From Flectonema sp. DT1601 (lineage: Eukaryota; Euglenozoa; Diplonemea; Diplonemida; Diplonemidae), in contig OZ025788.1 in assembly GCA_964019425.1 (NCBI GenBank), positions 558,001 to 622,000 of the forward strand: a DNA stretch of 64,000 nt. Reading direction: 5' to 3'. The notes beneath the pieces were generated by a model, which had not been told where the DNA came from, ran no database searches, and saw only the letters and a program-made list of their open reading frames with translations. The position numbers and the translations under genes are program-made. Within the stretch, counting starts at the first letter, position 1. Each line of letters opens with the position of its first letter. Of this stretch, positions 12,801 to 24,783 are shown piece after piece.

Positions 12801-15800
12801 GAAAAATAAAATAAAAAAAGAAATAATTATTATTATAAATAAGAAAAAAAACACGTTAGCTTTCCTGTCATGGAAGGTATTTTTTAGTTTACTTTTTTTT
12901 TTTTCTCCCAAAAAAAAAAAAATGAATAGATGCATAAGAGTCAAATGCAATGTTTTCTCCCTGTTCCACATCTGGGAAATGTAGTTAAATATTGATTGTT
13001 GCTATAAGTAGTAAATTTGAAAAAAAAAAAAAAAAAAAATAGAGGCTCCGAAAGGGCTCTGTCCATTTCCCCATTTTTCTCCCAGGTTATGTAGCTTGCC
13101 AGTTATGGTAAGTGGACATAAAAATTTTATTCAAAAACTTAGCCTTTCGTTTTGTTATCCCATTACATAAGCTCAGAATTTTAAAATTTTTGTGTTGTTT
13201 TTTTTTTGTAGCCCGTTAACGACATCAGTATTGTACGTTGTACTTTGTGTGTAGATCGTTGAGACGCTTTAAAAAAAGGATTCTTCTTTTCTATTGGTTA
13301 CCGCATTGGAGAACACCCTTTTTTTTCTATGCTTTGTCCTCAGATATTTACAGGAATCTTTTTGATTTATTTTCCCCCGTTTGCATTCCTCCTGTTTCAT
13401 TTGTATGCACAGCGAAAGCGTTAGCGTTGCTCCTGTTTTTTTTTATTATTATTTTTTTTTTTTTTATCTTTCTTCCCTGATTTGTTTTGTTGCGACTGAG
13501 GGCTTCGCTTTTTCGCACAGAATGGTAGTTGATAGGGGAAGCATATACCCGGCTTTAGTTCTGTTGACAATTCTATTGTCTCCTCGTCTTATTCACTTTT
13601 CTAACGATACTTCAAGATAACTCTATTGCTTTAGCTTATTTGGAGATTATGCATTTGAGTTGAAAAGGTCTCGTTGCCTGGCCTCCTGCATTTTAAAATT
13701 AGTTTTCTTTTCTGACTTGTCATTTATTTTTTTAAGGGCTTTCTTTGAAGAGAAGAAGCTCTGCGAGGGCTACGTCTGTAAAATCACTGTGAATTTCGCT
13801 TGTGATTTATATATAGGATGAATAACAAAAACCCTCCTCTGTTTTTCTTTTTTTTGGCATTATTTAGAATAATAACTATGATTTGCGTTTTTTTTTTCTT
13901 CCCCTTTTTTTCGATGATTTTTTTCCCCCTTTCTCTTTTCTACTCAACTGCATATTTCTTTTTTTAAAAAAAATTCTGTTTTAAGTTCTGCTTTGATGAT
14001 CTACTGATCATGAAAATCTTGGTGTTTTGTGTCTGGCATTACACCCGTCCCAATTCTTTATTTACTCTCCTTGGTAATATTCTGTGGTCGCTTGCTTGTT
14101 GAATTCTTTTCTTGAGCTATTTCGAGAATGATTTAACTTGTACTAGCATCTTGATACCCTTCCCCCCTCTCTAAATTGCAAACCAGCATTAATTATTCTT
14201 ACATTGTGTAGCCACTGAAAACAGCCGATGAAGCGCCAACTCTGTTGCGTGAATTCTGCTTGACTGATTGTTGTTTCCCACTGTAATCAAAAACTTGCAG
14301 TGTGTTCCAACCACGTAGAAAGCTACTCAATCCGTTTTTTATATATTTTCATTTTGTGTTGTCTTTTTTATGTAGACAACCTTAAAAAAAAAAAAAGAAT
14401 AAAAAAGGAAAAACACTCATTGAAGTCTGGCCTGAGAATTTCGCAGCCTTTCTTCTAATCATCCGAAGCCGAACTTAGCTCTCTGTAGAGTGCTGTTTTT
14501 CTCTAAAACTCCTTTTTGCGTTGTTCTGTTCTTGTGCTTTGTGTTGTTGTTGATCTTTTACTATCTTTGACCATTTCAAAAAGCTTTGTTCTAAGTCGTG
14601 AACAGCTATGCAAATAATATTTTGGGAATTGATAAGCCTAGCTGGGATGGTTTTCCTTTTTTTTTTCTTTTCCCCTTTCTTATTTTTTGGTTCATACAAA
14701 AAAAAAAAAAAAAAAAGAGGAAAAAAATTAGTTCATTTTACTGTGGATCTCTTGACTATTCGGGACGTTTCTACACACATTTGGTACTTCAATTACGTTT
14801 GTTTTTTTTATTATGGAATGTTCTTCTTATGACTAACATCGGTTGCTACTGTTCTCTATCTTTTTCTTTCTTCACCCCTTTGATATATTTAGCTACAAGT
14901 CAGTGACACTGCAGAGTGTCTGCTGTGATGAGACTTGTCATTGCGTTACCTGCGATTGGTCTTTTTGTTATTCATTTGGTGTGCGAGTTCGTGATTATTT
15001 TAGCAATTTAAAAACGAAAGAATTAGTATAACTTATTCAACGAATTAGACTTGCTATATAACGCACGAATACAGCAGAAATTGCAATTCATCTTTCTCTT
15101 TTTTTTTTCTCTTTTAGAGCATGTAGTTTTTTTAAAAATTCTGATTACTGGTGGAGGTGGACTATCTTGAAAAAATGACAGTTTCTTAGAGCTCTGTTGG
15201 TAGCAACGTACTTCATGTGACAAACACGTACACTCAATACGTCGTATAAATGGCGTGAGAAAAGTGTGTTATCTGCCGACAAAATAACTGTTTTGTAGGT
15301 GCGTTGTAAGCAATATCTATTGTGTTTCTAAGAAGTAGTCCTGCTTTGACCTTGTGACACGGTAAACGATAAAATTCGTTTTAGTCATTGGGTCTGATTC
15401 CCTTCAAGTCTCAACACAAGAAGGGTGAGATCAAACAAACCCACTTCTTTAGTGTATTCGCCAGTATGATTTTCTCTACATTGCCCGTTTTCTTTTTTTG
15501 TGCGAAAAAGAAATCTTTGTCTTTGACCTCACACATTTTAATACGGGCAAGCAATGTCCTTTTTTTTATTTTGTTACTTGTCATTGGTTTTGAAAGAATA
15601 TATAAATTAACCTTTACACAAGTAGGAATGTGGTTATTTGAGAAACTGTTGTCTGTAGTTCTGATTCCTATTTTTTTGTTTGGGATTCGTATGTTCTTTA
15701 AGAAATTATTCGCCAATCAAAGTAATCTCACTTTACATTTATATATATTGTTACTTATAATGTTTTCTATTTTTGCTGCATTAATGAAATATTTTTCTCT

Positions 15801-17450
15801 GATGACGACAAAAACCTTTTTTATTTATTTATTTATTTTTTTTTATTTTTATGACTGGTTCTTACCAACAGTTTTGTAGACAACCGAAGGAACATTCGGA
15901 AAGCAGAATCGTTTGTTAGTTTTTTTTATTTTATTTTTCCCCTCTAGCTGATTCGTTCTTTATTCTTAATCAGTGAATGGTTCTATTTTATTGGTGCCTC
16001 AATTTCCGTTCTCTGTACACCTACGGGCATAGTATGCAGCTGGTGGCCAAAAAATTCCACAAAGCAATTAAAATTTTTTAATTCATTTCCTCATTTTTTT
16101 TTAATTTCTTTATTTTATTTTCCCCTTTTTCATTATTTTTGTGAAGTTAGAAAAAAAAAAAAAAAGAAAGTTCTGTTTTGCAACTTCTGGAAACACCAGA
16201 ATTCGGGTAATAATCACTTAGTAATTCCCGTATTACAAGACTTTTTTTAAAAAAAAAGAAAAAAAAAAACTTCAATTCTATCTTTGCCGTATCCGCAAAA
16301 GATCATGCCATTTTTTTTTTTTTTTTTGAGTTTCCTTTTTCGTTGTATTTTCTTCAATCGATCATTCCTTTTAGCCTCTATGTATCGCGACTGTTGTCTT
16401 CTCAATGAGAAGTATACACCGCTACATAGAGAGAGCTTTTTGGAGTTAGCCGACCCTTCCCGCAAATAGTTCCCATTTTTTGGAGGTGTCACACTTTCCT
16501 TCCGATTGGCGTTTTTCAAGTCTAGTGCGATTAAATGCGATTGTAGAGTAGACGCTCTCTCCTCTTGTGTCATAAAAAGGCGTAAGAATGAAGAAGAAGC
16601 ATGCGTATGTCTGTTTACTGACTTTATCGGTTGCGTTTTGTTCGCAAGAAGAAAATCACACTATGATAAGAAGAAAATTTCAAAAGAAGAAGGTTTTTTA
16701 ATTTGAAAATTTGAAAAAAAAGAAGGGAAAAAAAAAAATTATATCATTAGGCGACATCTTTGCATGCAAAGATTAAAATTTCTTATTTATTTGTTTATTT
16801 TTCTTGAATAAAAGAAATGAAAGTACTTTTTATTTATTATTTTTTATAGTTTGAAAGCCTTTGTTATAGAATTTCCAAATTAAGTTAAAACTTCCTGTAT
16901 GCAACAATCATTTATTTATTATATTTTTTAGTGAGATGTGAAACCTTTTGTGCAGTGGAAATAGGAAGCTTTGAGAGAGAACCTCACAAGGCGCAATACC
17001 CTGTTTATCACTGCAGGCTTTTATGATTTTTTTATATACTGTTAGCTGGCAAGGTCCTTTTTTATAGCCTTGTCTGAAGCCACGTGCATGTTTCGTTTCT
17101 TTTTTTCTTTTACTCTCATTTGTCTGTTTTCTAGGGAATTGAGTTCTTTTTTTTTAATTTATTTTTTATTTTACTTAATAACTTGTAACTGTTAATCGAT
17201 GAGTGTAGACACACGTAGTCGCCTAGTCAGGAAAATCAATACTGGATCAATGATGAATGATGTTCCCAAAGTAATAAATCTTTGAGTATAGCTACCTACC
17301 TTCAATAGATAAATAAATAATCTGCAGTGATGTGTGATTGTTATGGAAGCTAAATTAACAGTAATTCGGCCTTCACGTTTTCCCCATTCTCAAGTACACA
17401 ATTGTTATTTTTAAAAAAAGCTTACTAGGTATTGATCTATGACCCCCTCG

Positions 17451-17994
17451 CTGCTGCTCTTTTTGTAAAAGAGTAGCAGGCGGCTTACTCTGTGAGCTCA
17501 GTCACAATCGGTTTCCCCCGAGTTGCAGTTACAGCTTTTTTTTTTCTGTTTGCTCTTCTTCACGACGTGAAAGTATTGTACGCTAGGGTGTGCGATGATA
17601 CGTCGGTTCTGGAGCTCCGCGGTAGCTATAAAGATAAAATATTGTGCATTATCTTTCCTCTGTACTCTTCGAGTTGTGAAGTGTACAAATGTTAAGAAGG
17701 TGCATAATGTTTGACATTATGCAGTTGATGTTCCCCCCCCAATGAGTGAAGGAGAACTATTTCCCTGTTCTCTCTTCATGATGTAGTGAAACCCATCCCT
17801 GCCTACGGGCGGTAGCACAGACATGCGATATTCTGTATAGTCTACCTGAGATATACTATTTTATTTTTATATGTTCAGTTTACGTTACTGATGAGAATAA
17901 CGGCGGCACTGTAAACTGCTTGCAGTTAGAAGTCAGATCGCGAACCATAGCACTGTTTTTGGTTTGTGCCAAAGCACTGTAAGATGATTCTCAT
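17451..17994. ncRNA. Candidate structured RNA island inside the desert
   Basis: A 12-bp hairpin at 17451-17479 (CTGCTGCTCTTT against AAAGAGTAGCAG, one G-T pair, five-base loop) and a perfect 9-bp hairpin at 17701-17723 (TGCATAATG / CATTATGCA). At 17891-17994, ATGAGAAT and ATTCTCAT enclose three copies of GCACTGT (17906, 17950, 17974) and a perfect AACTGC/GCAGTT hairpin at 17914-17927. The stretch has few homopolymers compared with its surroundings. Strand, ends and class are unknown. Confidence 0.22.
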
Positions 17995-19619
17995 TTATTA
18001 TTATTTTTATTCTTTTTGCTTTTTAGTGCTGCGTGAACCCAGTGTTGTGTTGAAGACCGCTGTGACTACCCTGTTTCTGATTTCAGGAAAGCAAAACTAC
18101 CGCTTGCCGCAAGAAAGTCGATAGGCGTGCTTGTTTTTTGTTATTTCCATGGAACGGGAATTTCAGGCCCGGTGATTTGGTTTCTTCAGCACAACGCCCC
18201 TTTAAAAAAAAAAAAAAAAAAAGAAAGAAAATAGAAAAAGCTCGTAAGGTCAAAACCTCCTGTAAATTATAGGTGGCTGTCTTTTCTACCAAGCTAATAA
18301 AATTATTTTTATAAAGGCATTTTTTTTTATTTGCAGTAAGAAAATTGCCTTGGAATTTCAGTAGTTTAATGTATTTACCTATTGTAAGGAATCAGTGGTG
18401 AAAAACAACTAGAATTGGAGGTGGATAATATAAAATTTTATTTTATTTTTTATATTCAAAATTGCTGTCGCTGCGGATTCTCTAACAACATCACCGCTCG
18501 CTAGCTTGTTTTTCAAAATAAAAGAAATGGAAATAAAAATAAAAAAAATAAACAATCGGAAATAAATAGACAATATCAAAAAAAAAAAAAAAAAATAAAA
18601 ATAAAAACCCCAATCTTGGAAGCAGGGATCTAATACATCGGATCCAAACATTTTAATGACCTTTTTTTATTCAAGCCTCAGTTAGATAACGTGAGTGATG
18701 TCTGTTTTTTTTTTTTTTTTTTTCCTTTTCATATCAGCAAAAAAAAAAAAAAAAAAAAAGAAAGAAAAGCGTGAATTTCATCTTAAACCTTAATGTAAGG
18801 GGTACCGTTATTTTATTTATTTATTTACTATTTTTGTTTTTGCATTTAACAAGTATTGGACGAGCTAAAAGGAATGTTGGCAGCACGCGTAAACCTCCTT
18901 TAGCTTTATCAGTTTAAGTCGGTTCACGATTTCGTGCAAAAATCAACACAGTGTTATATTACTATTTTATATGTAGTTTAGGTTGAAGCCAATTCTTTTG
19001 TGTTTTTACTTAACAAGATCTACTCCTCGCCTTTTACGTTCTTTTTTTTTTGTTTTAGTAAAGGACTTGCTGCTATTTTATTTGGTCTTGGTAGCTTTTT
19101 ATTGTATAATCTCGTTTTTTTTTTTCTTCTTTTCTTCAGATATTCCCCTTTCCCCTCCACACAACACAACTAATCTCCCTTTTTCTTTTTCTCTACCGTA
19201 ATTCTAACTTACAAACCGGAGTGTGAATTCCTCTTCCAAGTAAGACGGTTTGCTATTGACTTTGTTTTCTTGTTAGTTATGCATTGTGTTATTTATATTT
19301 TTTCTATCGCCTTTACAAGCGAATTTTCATTCTTTTTTTTTTTTTCGATATTGTAATTCTTGTTAATTATACAAGAAATATCCATATAAATCCTTAGTGC
19401 TAACAGTCATGATAGATTTGTGCTCGGCATGTCTCTGCTGTTGGCTTTGCAATGGCAAATGAAAGGAAAGACGAAGAGATGCATCATATTAGATATGTCT
19501 ACTGTTGTAAGTTTCCGTTTCAGCTTAGGATATAATCAATGTTTCGAGTGCTGGCTACGGTGCTTTTGTTAGTGATTCGTAGGTGCCGAAATTAGCCAAG
19601 ACTTGCGTTAAAGGGAAAA

Positions 19620-19654
19620 ATAATAATAATAATAATAATAATAATAGTAATAAT
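19620..19654 (+). repeat. AAT trinucleotide repeat
   Basis: About eleven units of AAT with one interruption (AGT), in non-coding sequence. Confidence 0.9.
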
Positions 19655-22634
19655 CAAGTCCAGCTCAGAAGTCTTTTTTTTTCCCTTTCCCGCAATTTTA
19701 TTATTCCCTCAAATTCCCCAGAGCTTACCACCCAAGTAGGGGGGTGAATAACAACTAAGAATTAACCAAAGTACATAAGAAATTTAGGTTCTATAGGCTG
19801 TATTGTTACAGCTCTTTTTATAAAATTTTTATTTTCAAAGAGACGCTTGTTTTCCTTTTCAAATGTGTGTCTTTATTACTTTTTTTTATAATTTTTTAGG
19901 CGGTACATTGCACACGTCTTATTACCTGATAGTTTTCTCACACTTCGGAGAAATAAAATGTTGATAACGATATAGAGTTTCTGGATTTTATTGGTTTCCT
20001 TAGTAGCAACTGCTCTACGGGATTAGAAAGAACAACATCACTATCCAAATCTTGCTATGTTGTTGTTGATTTCTGTATTGTGCAGAAATACTTCGGAATC
20101 TTCACGTTTTGCAAAACCCAGCTATTAGTTTTATTTTTATTTTTATTGATTCATTTTTATTATTAGTTTTTCTGTCTTTTGAAAATTACTACCACTACCG
20201 TGTCTCTCCTGCAGGAAAAAAAAAAAAAAAAAAAAAAACACACATATTTTAGTGTTAAAGTTCTGTGGGAAATAACACGGTTTGGGTTTTATTTCTATTT
20301 TTTGATTATAGGCAAGGTTGAACTTAGAGAATGCGAGAAGCAAAACTTTGATAAGACGCTGTCGAAGTAGAAATTTTTTTTTATTCTTTTTTCTTTTTTT
20401 TTTATTGTGAAGATAATATTTTCTATTAAAAAATACGAAAGGATACTACAATTTAATATTTTCGGGTTGTGGGAGTCTAGTAAGCGATTGAAAACTACTT
20501 TATGTTAAACCATTTTCACTCTTTGCTCTTCTACCATACCAACAGCTACTCTTATAAGTGTCATCGTATTAGTTCTCTTGTTACTCAATCAAAATTCTTT
20601 AATAGTTGTTTTTTTTCCTTAATTTTTTTTTTAAAAAAAAAAAATTAAAAACACCGGAGGATACCGAATCCCTGTTCTAATGTAAGCTCACAGCTCTAAT
20701 ACCTTTTTTTTTTTATTTTTTTTTATTATTATTATTTTTTTTTTTTTTCCCCTAAAAAACTTTCCTCTTCTCATATAGTCTGCCTCGTGCATGCTGTGCG
20801 TCCGAAGCCTATTTTCCGTTTTTTTTGTCCCGGAGATTGATTTTATAAAAAAAGACGAATAAATACTATTCTTTCAATATTATTATGTTAGCCCCCTACA
20901 AGCTTACTGCTTTTGAAATTAACTTACTTCTGTGGGGACTACTACCCAAGTAAATAAGTTGTTAATAACCTCTTGTGATTAATTATGCTTTTGCAAAGGT
21001 TCCCTCATAGCCGTAGAGGTTGGTTAGATGAAACAAAAAAAAAAAAAAAAACATACCCAAGTATTGAAATGATTTTTTCTGTTATTTTTTTTTATTTCAT
21101 TCTTTCCTTTTTTTGGCTCTGGGAGAATTTTATTTAAGGAAAAAAAAAAAAAAAAAAAAAAAAAGACGGATACCCAGCTGATTGAATGAAACCCCCTCAG
21201 CATATCCTCCCTTTTGACGTATCTATTTCATTCACATCAGCATCTTCCGACTAATCTTGCAGCTGTATTCGGTTTTATTGCCCTTATTAATGATCTCTCT
21301 CTCTTAGCTATTCTATTTAAATTCAGTGGAGCGTTTTGTAATAATGACCTTGAATTGGGGTCTAATTTTTTATTCTTTTTTATATTTTTTTTTATAATTA
21401 TGTTTTCTCTTTTCCATTTTTAAAAATGGATGTACAAGTGCAGCAAAAAAAAAAACAACAACACAACAACAGCAACATCGATTACAACCAACCCCTTTTC
21501 TTAGTGAAAATTAACTTAATCGGGCTATCTGATTGTCATGTGCGTGTCAGGTTAGATAGTCTCTTCTTCTGATGGTTGTGCAGCCCTTACTACCGAAATG
21601 ATAATTTGCTGTACTCAGATAACCTCGTTTGTAGTATGCAGGAAAAAAAATAATAAGAAAGAGAATTAATACGAAAGGATAGTAACGTTAAGCAATTCGT
21701 AATAAGTGTCTACCTCCATCCCTCCTTCCCACCCCTTTTAGTAGTTTCCCAGCCTTGCTAAGTTAAGATCCCGCAATAAAAACGTTTCTTTGCGATTGTA
21801 GATGCAGTCGCACTGCAGCAAAAGATCTGTTAGCGGTGAATAAAAATATCTACAACTACCTCGAGTAGAAAGGAATTGGCGTGAGTGTTTCAAAGCTGCC
21901 CCACTGTTGACTACAAAATTTTCAGGATGATGAGCTGTAAACAGAAGTTTTAGTCATCAGTATTAGCATTTCCACCCTGTAGTGGAAGCTGTACCAAATT
22001 TCTTCGTATGGAAGAAAGGGGATTAACGCCGAAAAAAAAACAAAAAAACAAATGTAACTTGCGGAGGTCTGATACAGCATTCTATAGAAGCATCAACGAC
22101 AATCAGATTGGAAAAAAAAATAAAAAAAATTGAAATTGTTCTTTGGTGGAAGACACCGCCCGTAGTGGGGTAGCGTCTCACCGGTGGAGCGTAACACGTT
22201 CCTTCATTTTTCCCGTTTTCTTCACATTCTTTGTTTTTTACTCTGTTCTCTGTCGGTATTACGTTGCACGATGATACCTGCAAAGATCAATCTGCTGCTA
22301 TACAAAAACAGCCAAGTCATAAACAAACGCTGACAGCAGTAGAGTACACCGATGGAATACATTAAGAGAGTCCCCCCTTTTTTGTTTTTTTATTTTGTTT
22401 CCGTTCTCAATCCCTCCCGTTACCGACCCTCTCTCCCCTTTTTATCTTCTGCCTGCGGTATTCTGTTTCCGACTGCTTTGATTGGTTTTTCGTTTTAGCT
22501 ATCAAAATAACTGGTTTATTATTATATACAGTTTCACAATATGATGTGATGGAAAGATGAATTTGTTCCGTAATCATTTTGTGCAAAAACAGGTTTAATT
22601 GAGATTATCTTTTTCAGAAGGAACAACCAATAAA

Positions 22635-24093
22635 ATGGCTCATGTTGGGCTATCAGTAGTAGGACAAATGAGGAGGAATATGAAGCACTCTGACTCGATA
22701 GCGAGTAAGGGAAGTAGCAAGAAGAGGAAAAAGGTTGTTTCAGGTAAGAACCCACAAAAGCAACGCCCAGCAACTCCTGACACGCTACCAATTCCACACC
22801 CATCACTAGAGCCAAGTGGTGATTCCTTAGTAGGAATGAGATTCTTGAAGAAGGATGCCAGCAACATACAGGCTAAACTGTCTCAGGGATCAAACAAGAC
22901 ACCGGAGCTTAAGAAGAAATCAACTCCTAAGAAGGAACCTCCAACTACACCGAAAGCAAAGCCAACAACCACTGAAGAAAAGAATTCTCCAGCACCAAAG
23001 AAAGCCACTCCAAAGGACACCAAAAAGAACACCCCGGCTAAAAAGCCATCAGACAAGAAGGAAGTTCCTAAGAGTCCGAAGGCGCCAAAGAAAGAGTCGG
23101 CAAAGAAGGATCCCCCAGCGAAAAAGGAATCAGCGAAGAAGGAATCAGCAAAGAAGGGGTCTGACAAGAAGGAAGTACCAAAGAGTCCAAAAGCACCAAA
23201 GAAGGAATCAGCAAAAAAAGACACCCCAGCAAAGAAGGGATCTGACAAAAAGGTTGTAAATAGCCCGAAGGTAAGTGCGAAGAAAGCAGAGAAGAAGGTT
23301 GTCAAAGAAGAACCTTCAAGTCCAGTCGCTAAGAAGGTCGGTGCCAAGAAAGCAGTTTCTAAAGACAAGCGCAAGAAAGACGATGAGAGTGATAAAACAC
23401 TCGCCACTATCGCAACTGAGGTCAAGGCAACTGGAGGATCAAAAAAGAAAGTGAAGGTAGAAGAAGCCATATCACCTGCTAAGAAACAACAAACTCCAGT
23501 GAAAACAAAAGAAAAGAGATCTTCTGAGGACTCAGGAGCTTCAAAGAAACGTTTGAAACTCGTGACATCTGATCCGATTGAAGAAGCAGCTAAGGGACTT
23601 GTATGTTACTTTATATAAATACTTTATGATGTCTTTAAACTGTTTAACAGAATAAAAAAAATAGGAAAAGAGAGCGCAGTACCTCCGAACTATCTCTAAA
23701 ATATTAGGAACAGGTTTGGATGAATTAATTCACCAGGATCCTCTTCCTGAAAAACCAGCAGCATGGCTGGGAGGATGGCTCGCAATGCAGGATGGTACGT
23801 CTTCTTCCGCCAAGAAGGAGAAGCAGTCATCAACACCGAAGTCTCCAAAGTCTCAGCCAAAAGCAGCAGTTATGTCTACAAAGAAGGTACCTGAATCACC
23901 ATCTCCATTCCTTGCTGATGTCGCCAGAAAGGTTTCTCTCGATAAGGACAAAAAAACCAAGCCTTCTGACTCGAAGAAAACTCCAACCAAGAAAGACTCT
24001 GCCAAAAAAAAATCGCCTGCAAAAACTGAAAAGAAATCGGATGATAAGAAAGCTTCCAAGCCATCAGCAAAGAGCGGAAAGTCGAAGAAATAA
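22635..24093 (+). CDS. Lysine-rich H1-like protein with DPY-30-like motif
   Basis: Two exons (22635-23600 and about 23680-24093) give roughly 459 residues. Residues 75-300 are a low-complexity Lys/Ser/Pro/Ala region with repeated PKSPKAPKKESAKKD-type units, like the tails of linker histone H1. Just after the intron, YLRTISKILGTGLDELI followed by LPEKPAAWLGGWLAMQ resembles the DPY-30 motif, a two-helix dimerisation module whose hallmark is YL at the start, a Leu-rich first helix, a Pro-containing turn and a W/F-L-A second helix. A second Lys/Ser/Pro-rich tail follows. DPY-30 modules dock to amphipathic helices in COMPASS histone methyltransferase and in flagellar radial spokes. A chromatin role is suggested by the H1-like tails but is inference. 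The start is the ATG 17 bases after TTTTTCAG. Confidence 0.7.
23601..23679 (+). other. Intron in the DPY-30-like gene
   Basis: Donor GTATGT, phase 0. The acceptor GCGCAG at 23679 keeps the DPY-30-like motif in frame. TAG at 23664 and AAG at 23670 would also keep the frame, so the exact acceptor is uncertain; the ACAG at 23650 does not keep the frame. Confidence 0.6.
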
Positions 24094-24783
24094 TAATTTC
24101 GACGGCTAGGAGAATTTCTTGTTTATAGTACTGGATTCTTATTCATTAGAACCTACTCCCTTCACAACCCTTGTAGTCAAATCTTGTTGTTCTTGCCTCC
24201 AAATAAATCACTTAAAAATATATTACTTCGAAAGTGTTTTCTTTTTTTGTTATTTTTTTCTTTTGTATAATTTGGTCTGCTGGTCTATTCATCAATTCTT
24301 AATTACGATTACTATTTTTTTAGTTTTATTTTTTATTTTCTTTCTGTGCAAAAAAAAAGATTATTTGGTTAAACCATTTATTACAACTATTTTAAAAGCC
24401 CCCCTTTTTTTTTTTTGGTATGAAAACAAAAGGCAGATGATCACATTTTAAAAAAAAAAGGGAGGAAAATTCCTTCCAAGGAAAGAAATTTTAAAAAAAA
24501 AAAAAGGGGGGGTGAATCGTGCAATGAGTTCTTTCAACTCAACTTCATTAAAGTCATCACCTAAGAAATGTAAATTGTCTGCTACTAATAGCGCATCCCA
24601 TCTCCCCACTTATTAGATTTCAAAAAAAAAAAAAAAAAAAGTTTCTATTACAAGTGTCTCACTCAACGAAATAAAAGAAATAAAAAAATAAAAACAGAGG
24701 CAAACGCTTGTTTTTTTTTTTTTTTTTTGTGATTTTTTTTTGTTTTTTTTAAGAATCTTTTCATTCTTCTAGAACTACACACA
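24094..24783. other. Intergenic, homopolymer-rich
   Basis: T and A runs, no coding signal. It ends in a T-rich tract and CTTCTAG 11 bases before the next ATG. Confidence 0.6.

Larger units (their letters stand above)
3223..22634. other. 19-kb homopolymer-rich gene desert
   Basis: No protein gene can be supported. The open frames present are short and dominated by Phe/Leu/Ser or Lys, as expected from T and A runs. T runs of 10 or more on the + strand recur every few hundred bases and seem more common than A runs. Microsatellites (TGTTG, AAT) and a cluster of hairpins near 17.45-18.0 kb are the only distinct landmarks I found. Spans free of homopolymers, for example 17330-17990, could hide small RNAs. 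I saw no tRNA with a convincing A and B box. Confidence 0.6.

Noticed and set aside
15388-15879. 163-codon open frame with several hydrophobic stretches, like a small membrane protein
   Set aside because: It begins with TTG (first ATG at 15466), lies in T-rich DNA where Phe/Leu/Ile-rich frames arise by chance, and matches no family.
19025-19045. CGCCTTTTACG resembling the U5 snRNA loop
   Set aside because: The flanks do not pair to form the U5 stem, and T-rich sequence makes the match easy by chance.
22883-23470. Minus-strand 195-codon frame rich in Phe, Ser and Ala opposite the Lys-rich gene
   Set aside because: It is the reverse of Lys-rich repeats (AAG read as CTT/TTC frames) and has no independent signal.
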